Below are positions 45,608 to 57,322 of a DNA stretch of 64,000 bases, piece by piece; the stretch's first letter is position 1; the number at the start of each line of letters is the position of its first letter. A program made the translations under genes and the position numbers. Below the pieces are notes generated by a model. That model did no database searches. It saw only the letters and a program-made list of their open reading frames with translations, and was not told the DNA's origin. The stretch covers positions 655,629 to 719,628 of the forward strand of contig CALSFV010000052.1 of assembly GCA_943737045.1 (NCBI GenBank). The letters run 5' to 3'. The stretch comes from Parapristionchus giblindavisi (taxonomy: Eukaryota; Nematoda; Chromadorea; Rhabditida; Diplogasteridae).

Positions 45608-46040
45608 TGTCATTGCACATGTACAATGATTATCATCCATATTCGATATCGAAAATGTAAACATTCTCTTCATTTCACAGACCATTTCTTTCCATTCTCT
45701 ATAGCACCAATAAGCAAACTCACCGTACAGAGAAATCTTAGCATAAACATCAGAAACGGGGGGAAATCCTGCGATTCAACTATCATCGACGAAAGAGCGG
45801 TTAAGCAAGCTAAATACTCTAGAATAGTCGCGGTTAACTGAAAAAAAAATGATTAAAATTGTAAAATAAGCTGATGGTACTTGTGCGAAAAGAGATGTGG
45901 CTATTTTTCTTTGAATCCTATTTGTTTTCGATGCAGCGAAATCTCTTGTTGCCTTAAGAAAACAATATTCAATTTCTTACTTATTTCGGCGTCCAGCATA
46001 ATAATATAATAGCATTTTTAAGAGAGATGGTCGTTAAGAC
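45608..46040. other. Unassigned, shares segments with 54020-54300
   Basis: TTCTTTGAATCCTATTTGTT and TCGATGCAGCGAAATC occur here and, inverted, at about 54228-54270. In both places this lies next to an F4 element, suggesting a larger composite repeat. Confidence 0.4.
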
Positions 46041-47990
46041 TCGACCACCCCCGGACACGTGCGCTAGCAATGGGAACTGGGGGTCCATACTTGGGTGTTA
46101 GGAGTGTCACCGGCCCTTATTACACAAAACAGCAGAAATTTCCTGTTTGTGCCCTCAGGCTATTAGAAAAATTAATTTAAGTGCAAAAACGTTTAAAAAT
46201 CATAATTTCTCAAATTGTTGAGATAAATTCCAAATATCATTTGCGATGCGTCTAGGGTGCACAGAGCTTGCTAATTGACTATTAGCATCGAATGTGCGTT
46301 GATTCCTAAACCACTTTATTGACTCAAAATTTTTGTTTTTTCGGACATATTATCGCTTGTTGTAGATTGCTGCAAAGATTTCCGACCAGGTATTGTAGCC
46401 TAAGTAATTCTGCATTGATTTCACTTAAAACCGGGTTCTTCCCGTTAGACCATCTTGCCGAAATTTTCGCTCGAATTTCCGTCATCGATGGTTTTCCCGA
46501 ACAAATGTATTTCCCAAACGTATTTTCCAAACGATTGGTGCGGAATTGTGGTCTACACAAAGTTTCGAGGTGAGACCAGTAAAATGACACAAGAAGCCCA
46601 TCACTTGGATCAATTTGAAAATTTCGATTTTCATGACCCCGGGGTCATGGTCCGAAAATTTCAAAATTTCTCAAGTTTGAAATGTTTTCATTTATGCGGC
46701 TTATTGTGAAGTATTGATGATGTGAATTATATTCATCCAATGATCAATGGCTGATCTATCCTTTCAACCATTTTTTTGAAAATTATCATTCTGATTGCGT
46801 GCGAAAAATCAGAATTGTGTTTGAATCAGTTTCCAACTTGCTTTCTGTAACATTCTGTCATAGTACTTTACAATATACATAATCAATATGAAAATCGTTT
46901 ATTTTCAAAAATTAATTTTTTTTGCCATGACCCCGGGGTCATGGAAATCGATTTTTTCAAAAGTGAGCCGAATGCCGGGATTTCAGTTCTAATATGTTTA
47001 CTCATCATGAAACATCACATTGTCATTGTCATTTGCTCATTGTCGCAGCATTCGAGTCAAAAACTGCAATATTTTAAAAAATTACCGTGAAAGTAGGATC
47101 CCAAATTTAATTTTCTGAATTTTCGAAAATGAACTATTTTCATATTGATTATGTATATTGTAAAGTACTGTGACAGAATGTTACAGAAAGCAAGTTGGAA
47201 ACTGATTCAAACACAATTCTGATTTTTCGCACGCAATCAGAATGAAAATTTTCAAAAAAATGGTTGAAAGGAGAGATCAGCCATTGAGCATTGGCTGAAT
47301 ATTATTCACATCATTAGTACTTCACAATAGGTCACATAAATGAAAACATTTCGAACTTGAGAAATTTTGAAATTTTCAGACCATGACCCCGGGGTCATGA
47401 AAATCGAAATTTTCAAAGTGATCCAAGTGATGGGCTTCTTGTGTCATTTTACTCGTCTCACCTCGAAACTTTGTGAACACCACAATTCCGCACCAATAGT
47501 CTGGAAAATACGTTTGGAAAATACATTTGTTCGGGAAAACCATCGATGACGGAAATTCGAGCGAAAATTTCGGCAAGATGGTCTAACGGGAAGAACCCGG
47601 TTTTAAGTGAAATCAATGCAGAATTGCTTAGGCTACAATACCTGGTCGGAAATCTTTGCAGCAATCTACAACAAGCGATAATATGTCCGAAAAAACAAAA
47701 ATTTTGATTCAAAAAAGTGGTTTAGGAGTCAACGCACATTCGATGCTAATAGTCAATTAGCAAGCTCTGTGCACCCCAGACGCATCGCAAATGATATTTG
47801 GAATTTATCTCAACAATTTGAGAAATTATGATTTTTAAACGTTTTTGCACTTAAATTAATTTTTCTAATAGCCTGAGGGCACAAACAGGAAATTTCTGCT
47901 GTTTTGTGTAATAAGGGCCGGTGACACTCCTAACACCCAAGTATGGACCCCCAGTTCCCATTGCTAGCGCACGTGTCCGGGGGTGGTCGA
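46041..47990. mobile_element. F2 1.95-kb palindromic element
   Basis: Base i pairs with 94031-i. The arms are about 46041-46912 and 47119-47990, and the loop is about 205 bp. The ends read TCGACCACCCCCGGACACGT and mirror. Weaker pairing extends outward through TTAAGAG...TAAGACT on both sides, the motif shared with R1 and F1. The perfect 20-bp palindrome CCATGACCCCGGGGTCATGG or a close variant occurs three times (near 46631, 46922 and 47382). Mirror-image open frames in the arms have no supporting features. Confidence 0.9.
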
Positions 47991-48271
47991 ATATGATCTA
48001 GTCTTAGGGAACATGCCTCTTAACATGGTTCGATCATTAATCTTTTCTTAGATATTTGGTATAATAATATTAGGTGAAATAGAATGTTGCGTATCAAGTA
48101 CGAATCGGTACAACTACCTATGACAATATGTAATAATATTATTAAATTATGTACCAGAATTTGACGTCTTATGACTATTATCGAGTGGCCAATCAGAAAT
48201 GCTCCAAGACTTACATGAAACAAGAGAAAAGCGGCTAGAAACATCGAATCTAAATTGATCATAATAATATA
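47991..48271. other. AT-rich flank with a hydrophobic minus-strand frame
   Basis: The frame 48020-48262 (MINLDSMFLAAFLLFH...) looks like a signal peptide followed by a GTAAGT donor at 48214, but no downstream exon could be found because the F2 element begins 30 nt to the left. Confidence 0.25.
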
Positions 48272-49603
48272 TCATGCCTCCCTGTGTTCTGGCTCATTTT
48301 GAATATTAATCAGTAATTTTGAACTGTAGAGGGAGAAGTGCGAACTGAATATTCTATTCATGTCATGCATTTCAAAAGGTGTACCTTCAAAGATGTAATA
48401 CTCTTCGCATTTCTTAATGGGTACGAAATATAGCGCCTATGTAGACGTGACAACGAATTCTTTCCGTTACCGATTGTCAGCATAGTCCAAATTTTCGGAA
48501 CCATCGTACTTGATTGCATTTTCAAAGAACGGACACTTTGTTGAAGGATGTTGTTTGGGAGGAGGGGAAGCGCAAATGGATATGTCCTGAGAACCTTTCG
48601 AACTGTTGCCATGGTAGGTGGAGTCTAAAGTTGGTTGAATGGACTCCGGAGGGGAAAGAGGATACGAGTAATGTTCCAAAGTCGTCTCTGCGGCTTTGAA
48701 AAAAAAAGCTGCTGATCCTCAATTTCTTCAAGTCGCTTGCAACGAAATTGCAAGAAATAGAGAAATCTCATATCAAACCAGCCGAGATAACATCACTATA
48801 TCAGCCGGCAAAGTTGTGTATAATCTAAAACATTAATTGCTGAAAAGTATCTTACTTGAGAAGTCGAAATGGTTTCCCTGACAGTAAATATTACCACCTC
48901 GTTTTAGGAGCCATGATAAGTCGGGACTCTAGAAATCCAAACTTATGAAAATAGTAATAAAATAATGTATTTTTGAAATTTACGGAAGGAAAATAGAAAA
49001 AGGGGCGTGAGTTTAAAATGAGGAGAGTTTTCAATTTTTTCATTTCCATTCGTAACTTTTGAACATAGCATAAGTAAGCGTTCTGTTGAAAAGCCACTCA
49101 ATCGTGGACCTATCAGAGAGTTGTGAAAGCAGGGAAATAGGCTCACACTTGCAACTTCTTCGTATCTCTCCGCATCTTCTCTCGATAAATAAGCAAACTG
49201 TAATGCTGCTGATACAGAAGTCACGACGGTTATGAACATAATAACACACTGTGCCCTGAAAACAACCATTTAGCATATTTAAAAAAAAAATCATTTTGAA
49301 CTAGGGAATGCGAAGTATTCCAACAATTTAAATATGTTTAGTTGATGGATGTAGCGAAGGGGCCATTGCAGGGGAAAGCATCACCCCTAATGCTTTTAAG
49401 ATTCAAAACGTCAACCGGTCAGAAGATAATGGACGGGCAAAAACACGAAAATATCAGTTCACAATCTATTTTTAAAAAAGTATCAGATACCTGTTGCTGA
49501 ACTTGAATATTGCTGCATTTCCAACAGTAATTTCAACAATCATAGAATGCACGCGGAGTAGGAGGAAAATATATGGAGGAAGACATGCAGCCAGGGATAC
49601 CAT
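48272..49603 (-). CDS. Probable multi-pass membrane protein, provisional model
   Basis: Exons 49491-49603 (MVSLAACLPPYIFLLLRVHS..., ATG 49601-49603) and 49149-49255 (AQCVIMFITVVTSVSAALQF, then AYLSREDAERYEEVA) join in phase and carry two hydrophobic segments. Further minus-strand coding segments are 48471-48687 (TTLEHYSYPLSPPESIQPTL..., tail-like, Ser/Pro-rich) and 48272-48436 (ALYFVPIKKCEEYYIFEGTP..., ending ...EPEHREA, TGA). A small exon 48898-48928 may link them. Phases between the later exons do not all agree, so the C-terminal half may be wrong or belong to alternative forms. The family is not recognised. Confidence 0.45.
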
Positions 49604-49659
49604 ATATATCGCCTAATAAAAACAATTCTCTGTTTCAAACTATAAACAGTAAATATATT

Positions 49660-49752
49660 CAATCAATTATTTATTCAATCAATTATTTATTCAATCAATT
49701 ATTTATTCAATCAATTATTTATTCAATCAATTATTTATTCAATCAATTATTG
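49660..49752. repeat. Tandem repeat of TTATTCAATCAATTA
   Basis: About six copies with a 15-bp period. The 128-residue plus-strand frame through here owes its Ile/Tyr/Asn-rich part to this repeat. Confidence 0.95.
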
Positions 49753-50031
49753 ATATTCTCATTCCAATTCGCAAGATTAATCCATCCAAATCCAAAAACG
49801 GTTTTTCGTGCAAGTCTCTTAACCTCTTGCGTAGGTGCAGATCTCAATATCTTAACCGCTTCTCAATTGGTATTGAACCATTTCTTGCGACTAGTCGTAG
49901 ACTCCGCCTCTCAATCAAAAAAAAACTCGCAGGCAACGCGAGCGCTCTCTTTTCAATAATCCAAATCTTAAGAAGTTTTATAAGTTCGCAGGCGATCGTA
50001 TAAAAGATGTGCATCATACCATACCGGTAAA

Positions 50032-50526
50032 ACGAGATAAAGTGGGAAATCGACGTTAAAATGTGGTATTTTACCGTAAAAATAGGTAAAGTGTTCTAGC
50101 GCATTTTTCCCGGTTTGAATATACTCCAAACACGATGGATTGCTCAGTTATGCCACGCAGCTTCGATATGATGAACAAAAAACCTTGGAAAAAATGCACG
50201 GTGCTCATAAAATCAACTTAGAAGATCGTGGTGTGGAGCCGTGATACACGGTAGCATTCAAAAAGCGCGCGCTTTCTGCCGATCAATTTGAATTGTTACC
50301 GTACAACGGCTCCACACCACGATCTTCTAAGCCGGTTTTATGAGCACAGTGCATTTTTTCCATGGTTTTTTGTTCATCATATCGAAGCTGCGTGGCATAA
50401 CTGAGCAATCCATCGTGTTTGGAGTATATTCAAACCGGGAAAAATGCGCTAGAACACTTTACCTATTTTTACGGTAAAATACCACATTTTAACGTCGATT
50501 TCCCACTTTATCTCGTTTTACCGGTA
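50032..50526. mobile_element. F3 495-bp foldback element
   Basis: Ends TACCGGTAAAACGAGATAAA / TTTATCTCGTTTTACCGGTA, with arms pairing over about 210 bp (GTGTTCTAGCGCATTTTTCC, CATCGTGTTTGGAGTATATT, AGAAGATCGTGGTGTGGAGC and mirrors). It abuts the 5' edge of the reverse-transcriptase relic, so it probably landed in or next to that element. Confidence 0.92.
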
Positions 50527-51961
50527 GAATCTCTCATGGATAATACTGGTAATATAAAAACATCTGACTTTGCTAAAGCCCAATTACTTGCTGATCACTT
50601 CAGTGAATTCTTTAATCATTCTACCTATCCTACACCTGTCTCGTCTTTCCACCCAAGATCACAACGCATCGACTATATCGAATTTTCCCCAGCCAGAATT
50701 ACCAACGTCATAAGCAAATTACCTAATAAGATTTCTCGATCTCCTGATGGTGTTACCTATGCTTTCTTGAAAAAAACTGCATCTCAAATCTCTATTCCAT
50801 TGTCCATTCTCTTCAACTGGTTCATACTTCACTCTTGTTCCCCGTCTGCCTGGCTTACCGCTATTGTTTGCCCCATTTACAAACGGAAAGGCGCTAAGCA
50901 TGATGTTAGTAATTATCGCCCCATATCTATTACGAGTGCATGTTGCAAGGTTATGGAAAGACTGATTTGTAAAGATATCACTACGTATCTAACGACCAAT
51001 GATCTCTTGCCTACTGAACAACATGGGTTCAGAGGTAGAAGATCATGTAGTTCGTGCCTTCTCTCAAGCTTTTCCTCGTGGCACAAGAACCTAGATAAGA
51101 AAAACGTTATATCTTTCTCATTGTATGTTTCAGACGTTGCATCCGTGTTGCCCCAAAATGTTCAATGTTATATTTATGCAGATGATCTCAAAGTCTTCTC
51201 TGTCAATAACCCTATCGCCTTGCAAACTGCATTAGATTCAATTCATGCATGGAGTACCCAGTGGGGACTCACAATGTCTCGCACGAAAACAGTCATAATG
51301 TGGATGGCCCCCCCCCATTCAATTTTCGATCAACTATACCTTTCTACCCTGCGTCACTGAGATCAAAGATCTCGGTGTCACATATTCAAATTCTTTGGAT
51401 TTCACTGAACATATTAGCAACATAGTGAAAAAAGCTAAAGCTCGCGCCTGCTACATCCTTCGTTCTTTCACATCAAAAAGCCCAGTTGTCTATACCCGTC
51501 TATTTTGCACTTATGTCCGTCCACTGCTCGAATACTGTTCTGAAGTGTGGAACCCCATGTCGTCGTCTTTGAATGCCCTAATTGAATCAGTACTTATCAG
51601 ATACTCCAGATTGGTATGTAAACGCTGTCGTCTACCGTACACCTCGTATGAGGATCGTCTACGAGCCTTGGACCTCCCTACTTTAGAAACCCGTAGAACA
51701 ATTATTGATCTTACTGTAACATTCAAGATCATTCATAATTTTATTGATATTGACCCCCGTAGCATCTTTATATTTTCCAACACATTGAATTTTACTCGAG
51801 GTCATCAACTTAGAATTTGTATGAACCCTTCACCTAGTACTCGCTATCTATCATTTTTCTCAAATCGTGTTGTTCGAAAACGGAATAATTTAGATCGAAC
51901 TATTGTCACATCAATCTCTCCTCAAGTGTTTAGCAATTCTATAAAGGTTGCAATCCAGTAA
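50527..51961 (+). pseudogene. Non-LTR retrotransposon reverse transcriptase, jockey/CR1-like, degenerate
   Basis: Frame 1 (to 51360) shows RT motifs in order: SPDGVTYAFLKK, then WLTAIVCPIYKRKGAKHDVS and NYRPISITSACCKVMERLI, then TEQHGFRGRRSC, then the catalytic CYIYADDLKVF. After HKNLDKKNV the sequence jumps to FSLYVSDVASVL. The usual 70-odd residues including the first catalytic Asp region and the SGVPQGS motif are absent, so there is an internal deletion. A frameshift around 51320-51360 (next to a C8 run) moves the rest to another frame (51395-51961: DFTEHISNIVKKAKARACYI, LFCTYVRPLLEYCSEVWNP), typical of the C-terminal end of jockey/CR1-type ORF2. The endonuclease and ORF1 are missing. The element is inactive. 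Confidence 0.9.
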
Positions 51962-52727
51962 TTGCACCTATATCGTCGCTACTTCTTGTTTTAATATGTA
52001 TTTTAATTGTTTATGAAAAAAATCTCTCTTGTCTCTTTTCTCAAAGATGCGATAAATATATTATTATATTATTATTATAATTGTAAAATGCAAGTAATAA
52101 TGGTTTTAATCTACTAGCCGAGATTTCGTCGGCTTTTGACGCATTTATAAAAAAATAATGTTGTTCATTAGAGATGCGCAAACGTGCGGTCGTTCAGAAA
52201 TGAGATCTCACTAATTAATGAATGAGAAATCGCGCGCACGTTATTAATATGATAATTAAAAAAATGATTCGTGCAGTGTCGCGCAGTCGACTCATTCTCA
52301 TTCATTTCCATTGAATAAACGGTTAAAAACAACCGATATAAGGCCTGAAAATGGCTTGAAAATGATGCCCCAATGCACGACATTGCACGGTATTGTTCAT
52401 CAACATCGCGCTGAATGAATTCTAGTATCGAACTATACCGAACCGGTCGTTCAAATGCACGTTACGCGGATGCCTATTGTTCATAATTTCAGTAGACTAT
52501 GGAAGGATAGCTTTTTTAGTTTACAAGGGAACCGAGAATGGCGGGGACGATCAGTGTAAAATTCGTTGACATAGGTCGACTAGGACCCCCAGGGGGTCAC
52601 GGAACTGTTTTGAACTTTTTGGATATTTGCTTCCTTGGTACCGAAAATCGATTATGAAAATGTGATGGAAATATGGGCGCGAGCCCCGTGGAATAGTGTC
52701 AAACACTCAGAGAATAAATACAGTCTG
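51962..52727. other. Unassigned flank downstream of the retroelement
   Basis: AT-rich, then a stretch (52140-52440) with scattered inverted GCACG motifs. No gene or recurring repeat identified. Confidence 0.35.
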
Positions 52728-52800
52728 TCTCCTCCGTAGCCAAAGGGTTAAAGTGACGGATTAGCTTTTGGAATTTCGTGGGTTCGAATCCCCCCTACTA
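52728..52800 (+). repeat. tRNA-derived sequence
   Basis: CCGTAGCCAAAGGGTTAAAG resembles a box A region and GTGGGTTCGAATCCCCCC is a near-consensus box B. The 5' and 3' ends do not form an acceptor stem, so this is more likely a tRNA pseudogene or SINE head than an active tRNA. Confidence 0.5.
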
Positions 52801-53095
52801 CAACTTCTTTTGCTGTATTTTTTCAGTGCTTTCCAGCAGACATTTTCAAAGTCAAACTTCATTTTCAACAACAACAATAACAACAACGGCAAATCAACAA
52901 CGATGTTAGCCCTGAATTGTATTTAACTAAACAAAGCATACATATATTATTGTATTGTCCATTCCCGAAGTGCTTAAAAGCCCTTCAATGTATACCGCGG
53001 CATACGGAATGAGAAGATAAGGTCGACAGAGGAAAGAATGAGTGAACTCAAATTGAGCTAGAATAACCTAAAATCAAAATTGCCAAGCTATTTCA
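52801..53095. other. AT-rich spacer
   Basis: Contains short CAACAACAATAACAACAACG simple sequence near 52868. No gene. Confidence 0.5.
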
Positions 53096-53212
53096 AGGCA
53101 TACCCCAAGATAATTTACTCTCTACATTGGCAATACTCTCTCGTATACAAAGAAAGCGAGAAAGTGTGGCCAGAGCGGAGAGTCTCAAATTAGCTTGGGG
53201 TGTCGCTTTAAT
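53096..53212. mobile_element. M1 MITE copy
   Basis: AAGGCATACCCCAAGATAAT and ATTAGCTTGGGGTGTCGCTT are inverted ends, with central GAGAAAGTGTGGCCAGAGCG. Confidence 0.8.
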
Positions 53213-53472
53213 AATACACATTTATCATATAAGGCATAATCTGTGCTGAAGCGAATGCTAGGGTTTATATGCAATAAAACGAAGCAGAAATAAAACCTGA
53301 TTTACGAAGTATCCCCATTTGATTCCGGTACTGTATTGAGTACGATATAAAATAAAGAATGTCATCGGGTGAACGGATAGTAGTGATATGAATGGAAGAT
53401 ACTTTTGAAAACTGTAAAAATTATCCTTTCATAATGAATCTATCATCACTTAAAAATATTTTTGGAATTATA

Positions 53473-54015
53473 CAGTACAGCCCGGTCGTGTTTTGTACAC
53501 ATTCTGCGCTGCGCTCCGCTGCGGGGCGCATTTGGACGCATCATTTATTTCCTTTGCGTATGAATAGTTTTGAATTCTCAAAGTCTTAATCATGAGTTTC
53601 CGTGATGAAAAGTTCTTTTAATGACTAAAGAAACTGAAACAAAATTTTTATTAATGAGAAAAAACAATTGAAAGGCAAAAATGATGGTCCGAAAATGATG
53701 GGTACTGTAAATTTTAAAATAGGTCTTACGGCGATCGTGCGATCGATACGCAATATTACAGTATACCTTTCCAGTAAATTAATAGTGATCATTTTCGGAC
53801 CAGTGTGATTTGCCTTTTAGTTGTTTTTTCTCATTAATAAAAATTTTGTTTCAGTTTCTTTAGTCGTTAAAAGAACTTTTTATCACGGAAACTCATGATT
53901 AAGACTTTGAGAATTCAAAAATATTCATACGCAAAGGAAATAAGTGATGCGTCCAAATGCGCCCCGCAGCGGCGCGCAGCGCAGAATGTGTACAAAACAC
54001 GACCGGGTTGTACTG
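53473..54015. mobile_element. F4 foldback MITE with TA duplication
   Basis: Inverted ends CAGTACAGCCCGGTCGTGTT / AACACGACCGGGTTGTACTG flanked by TA on both sides (53471-53472 and 54016-54017). The arms share AAATGCGCCCCGCAGCGG-type, CATGAGTTTCCGTGATGAAA and GTCCGAAAATGAT segments with the copy at 45080. Confidence 0.92.
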
Positions 54016-55069
54016 TAGTATTATTAGTATTATTAATGTATACATATTCTTCATGTAGAGATCATGGTTAGTATGCGAAAATAAGTGAAACAGTGCGTTT
54101 ATTTTTGCAAGTATGCATATAGAAAGAAGTATATTTTAGGTTTTTGTCATACTAGATCCAAATCTTCATACAGCAATTAGTATATCCCAGACGGATCGAA
54201 AGTTTTGAAATGAGGCCTGCGGATTTCGCTGCATCGAAAACAAACAAGATTCAAAGAAAAATCATCACATCTCTTTTACTGTGGCCTAATTGTTACAGTT
54301 CTTTTCGCTTCTTTTTATTTTATCATTAGTTCTATCAATTATTTTCCTTTAACTCCGTCATCAAATGAAAGATGCGATAAATATTTAGTATTATTATTAT
54401 TATTTTCGCACAAGCAACGACGGCAATGATTCCCACAACGATCTCGACTTTGACTTCGAGGCACATGCTCATTTCTTTTCGTTCACCGTTATTGTTTGTT
54501 TTTCATACTGTTGTACATAGTGTTTCTAGCACAATAATAAAGCGTCCATTCTAAGAAGACGGGGGGGGGGGCAAGTCCCACAAAGCCGATCCCTAATGAA
54601 GCATAAGTTATGACGTATTTTTTGTAAGTGAAACAAAGAAGAATTTAATAATTAATAATTTGTATATATTTAGCACATCTCACTTCATTGAAATGTCCAA
54701 AGCAAAGTCACGATCCCAGTTGAAATTGTAGCGAATCGTTGAATTTTCTTCCATACTTCCGGAGTTTGTGTGCTCTTAACAATACTATACGATTAAATCG
54801 ATAAGAAAAATCTCGAGTTGGTACGTGGGTAACATGGAGACAAGGAGAACATGTGGTACTGTAATCGCGTGATTATTATCATACAATGTATGTATCAATA
54901 TTATTTTTTTATTATTTACCAAGTAAGGATACAAAATTAAATTTGTGAGCGGATAAGTGATAAAGAATACAAAGCGATAGAGGATCTAACATTCAACGTT
55001 ATTGTTGTGAACAATTCACTGCTATATTATGACACGATGGATGATTGTTTTTGATACAGGTTGGCAAAC
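54016..55069. other. AT-rich region with a G run
   Basis: (G)12 at about 54562-54573. 54228-54270 is an inverted copy of part of 45905-45950. No coding exon was supported. Confidence 0.45.
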
Positions 55070-55215
55070 GATTGTCACGAGGAAGGAGTCGAACCCACGA
55101 CCTCTGCATATCCGGGGCATTGCTCTAACCACTAAGCTACCTGTGCTGTGGTCCGAGCAATGCCCCGGATAGGCAGAGGTCGTGGGTTCGACTCCCTCCT
55201 TGTGCCAATCATTTG
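55070..55215. repeat. tRNA-derived foldback
   Basis: GATTGTCACGAGGAAGGAGTCGAA-type sequence on the left is mirrored on the right by TCGACTCCCTCCTTGTGCCAATC-type sequence. The minus strand of the left arm reads TAGCTTAGTGGTTAGAGCAA and GTGGGTTCGACTCC (box A and box B). The right arm repeats GCAGAGGTCGTGGGTTCGAC on the plus strand. Two tRNA-like heads therefore face each other, as in 3882-4778. Confidence 0.75.
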
Positions 55216-55277
55216 CCAACCTGTATCAAATCAGTTTCAAGGAGCTGACCCAGCTATGACTAGGGTATTTATCACTC

Positions 55278-55779
55278 ACAAGGGAATCCTTTCAGCTCGC
55301 GGAAACCAATCCAGATGAAAATTTGCAGAAGCATTGTTGAAGGCGATAGAAAATGATATGTGAAGTCGAAAAATGCAGCAGTGCAATACCCTAGCCGCAG
55401 CATCTATCCAAACTTGGTCAAACTTAGTGCGCATTCGCCGCATTCTGAAGCAATGAATGAAACCTTATTGGTGGCGCAGTTCCTTCGTACAACAGCTTTG
55501 ATGTTATCTTTTCGGAATCTTTTTGTCTGTAATGTACGAGATACTTTCCAATGCATTCACCAATCAAATTGATACCATTCTTCAGAGATAGGAACAATAA
55601 ATTCACATTGTTGGCGGCGAATGCGCGCCAACAATTGACCAAGTTTGGATGGATGCTGCGGCTCGGGTATTGCCCTGCTGCATTTTCCGACTTCACATAT
55701 CATTTTCCATTGCTTTCAACAATGCCTGGGCAAATTTTCATCTGGATTGCTTTCCTCGAGCTGAAAGGATTCCCTTGTC
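55278..55779. mobile_element. 502-bp foldback element
   Basis: ACAAGGGAATCCTTTCAGCT pairs with AGCTGAAAGGATTCCCTTGT. Further arm matches are ATCCAGATGAAAATTTGC, AATGATATGTGAAGTCG and ATCCAAACTTGGTCAA, with their mirrors. Open frames on both strands are mirror images and not genes. Confidence 0.9.
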
Positions 55780-57215
55780 AGAATCAATTCAATCTGTACG
55801 ATGAATGTTCATTTTAAAGAATGGGATTTAATGAAAACTTACAATTGGATCAACTTGTGTGTAGTGGTCTGCGGTCAAACAGCGACAACAGGCACTATGA
55901 TGACTAAGAACCGACAAGGGCTAATGAATAGACAAAGTATACAAATGGTTATCATCCAGTCGGTTATTATTCATCGGTTCTCATTAGACGTAGCGCCCGT
56001 CAATAAGACGAAAGAATTCTTTTTGTACAGTTGGTAATTAGGATCAACAATGCATGTGATGCTTGAGTTAAACGATTCGACTATAATTCTTGATATTGTC
56101 CGTTTAAAATGTACATGCATAATTGCATTGCTAGTGCTGATAAACAGAGGAAGAACTGTCGATTAATTCCCCACTCCTTCCTCCTTTCCTTCCTCGCTCT
56201 CTCTGATCTACCTACTCTCTTACCGGTGCTCTCTCTCTAGGCATAGAAATTCATTGTGGCAGTGGTTGGCTACTCTCGTACCATATAAACAAGTGTATTT
56301 TATGCGGTCAATATTCTAGGTTCATTTTGTTGGTTTTCTTTGCAGGCAACGCGAGCCGAATTTTTTTTGTGTTATTTGTGTCTCATTTACACAAAATTTT
56401 GACACAAAATTTTTTGTGTCCAAGACCATGAAAAAACACAAAAAAACACAAAACACAAAATCCCAACCCTGATTGTATGAATACAAGAATTAACAGAATG
56501 AGTTCAAAATGCCTTTACGACAACGAATCATAACAATCAAGGAGTGAAACTGAAAAAAAAAGAGTTCACACAGAGCTAAAATCGCGAGTGAAAGCACGTT
56601 ATTTGTGGTTTTGGAAAGACATTTAAGTGCTTTTCAAGGATATCAATGCCTATATTGTATTTTAGGAATAAAATTGATTGATAATCGAAAAGAGAAATTT
56701 TCCTAATAAAGTTATGACAAGGACAAAACCGGGTAAACAAATGAAAAATCACACAGAAAATTCACCTTAGTCTTAGTAGTATTTTCCATGAAATATCTGA
56801 GAACGATTTTAAGTGAATTTTCCGTGTTTGAAAGCCTTAATCAATATTCAATGTTAGACAAAAATAGTTAAAAGTCAATTGATCAAAGACATACATGAAT
56901 GAATATACCCGAACGCTTTTCAAAGGCTTTGGTGACTAGAAATACTTTGAAAATAGGTAAAGAAGGAAGCCCGTAATGAAACAAAGTGAGCGGGAAGAAA
57001 AATCTTAGGAACAATACAAATTTGCAATAATATATGTAATTTTTTAATTTATAATAATAATAATAATAATAATCTAGACCCGTTCAATAAAACTCGATCG
57101 AACACCGTTTAGAGATAAATCAATATAAATATCTTGTTCCTTGCTATCTCACTAAGCTAACTATGGGGGCCTTAGCACTAAGTTCGTCGCCTTATCTGGG
57201 GACTTATGTAAGTTC
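55780..57215. other. Intergenic region with ACACAAAA and (AAT)n simple repeats
   Basis: 56365-56460 is rich in ACACAAAA units. 57050-57072 is (AAT)n. No coding exon recognised. This is the 3' flank of syd-1. Confidence 0.5.
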
Positions 57216-57307
57216 TTAAAGACACACCCCAAGCTAATTTTACTCTCCGCAGCGAGAGAGTGTGGCCAGAGCGGAGATTTTCAAATTAGCACGGGGCGTG
57301 GCTTTAA
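57216..57307. mobile_element. M1 MITE copy next to the syd-1 stop codon
   Basis: The cleanest M1 copy: TTAAAGACACACCCCAAGCT ... GCACGGGGCGTGGCTTTAA with central GCGAGAGAGTGTGGCCAGAG. It ends 15 nt beyond the syd-1 stop codon, so it should lie in the 3' UTR. Confidence 0.85.
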
Positions 57308-57322
57308 GGGCTAAGGTTCTAG

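Noticed and set aside
46319..47712. Mirror-image 84-residue frames in F2
   Set aside because: They occur symmetrically on both arms and opposite strands of a non-coding palindrome, without family resemblance or splice support.
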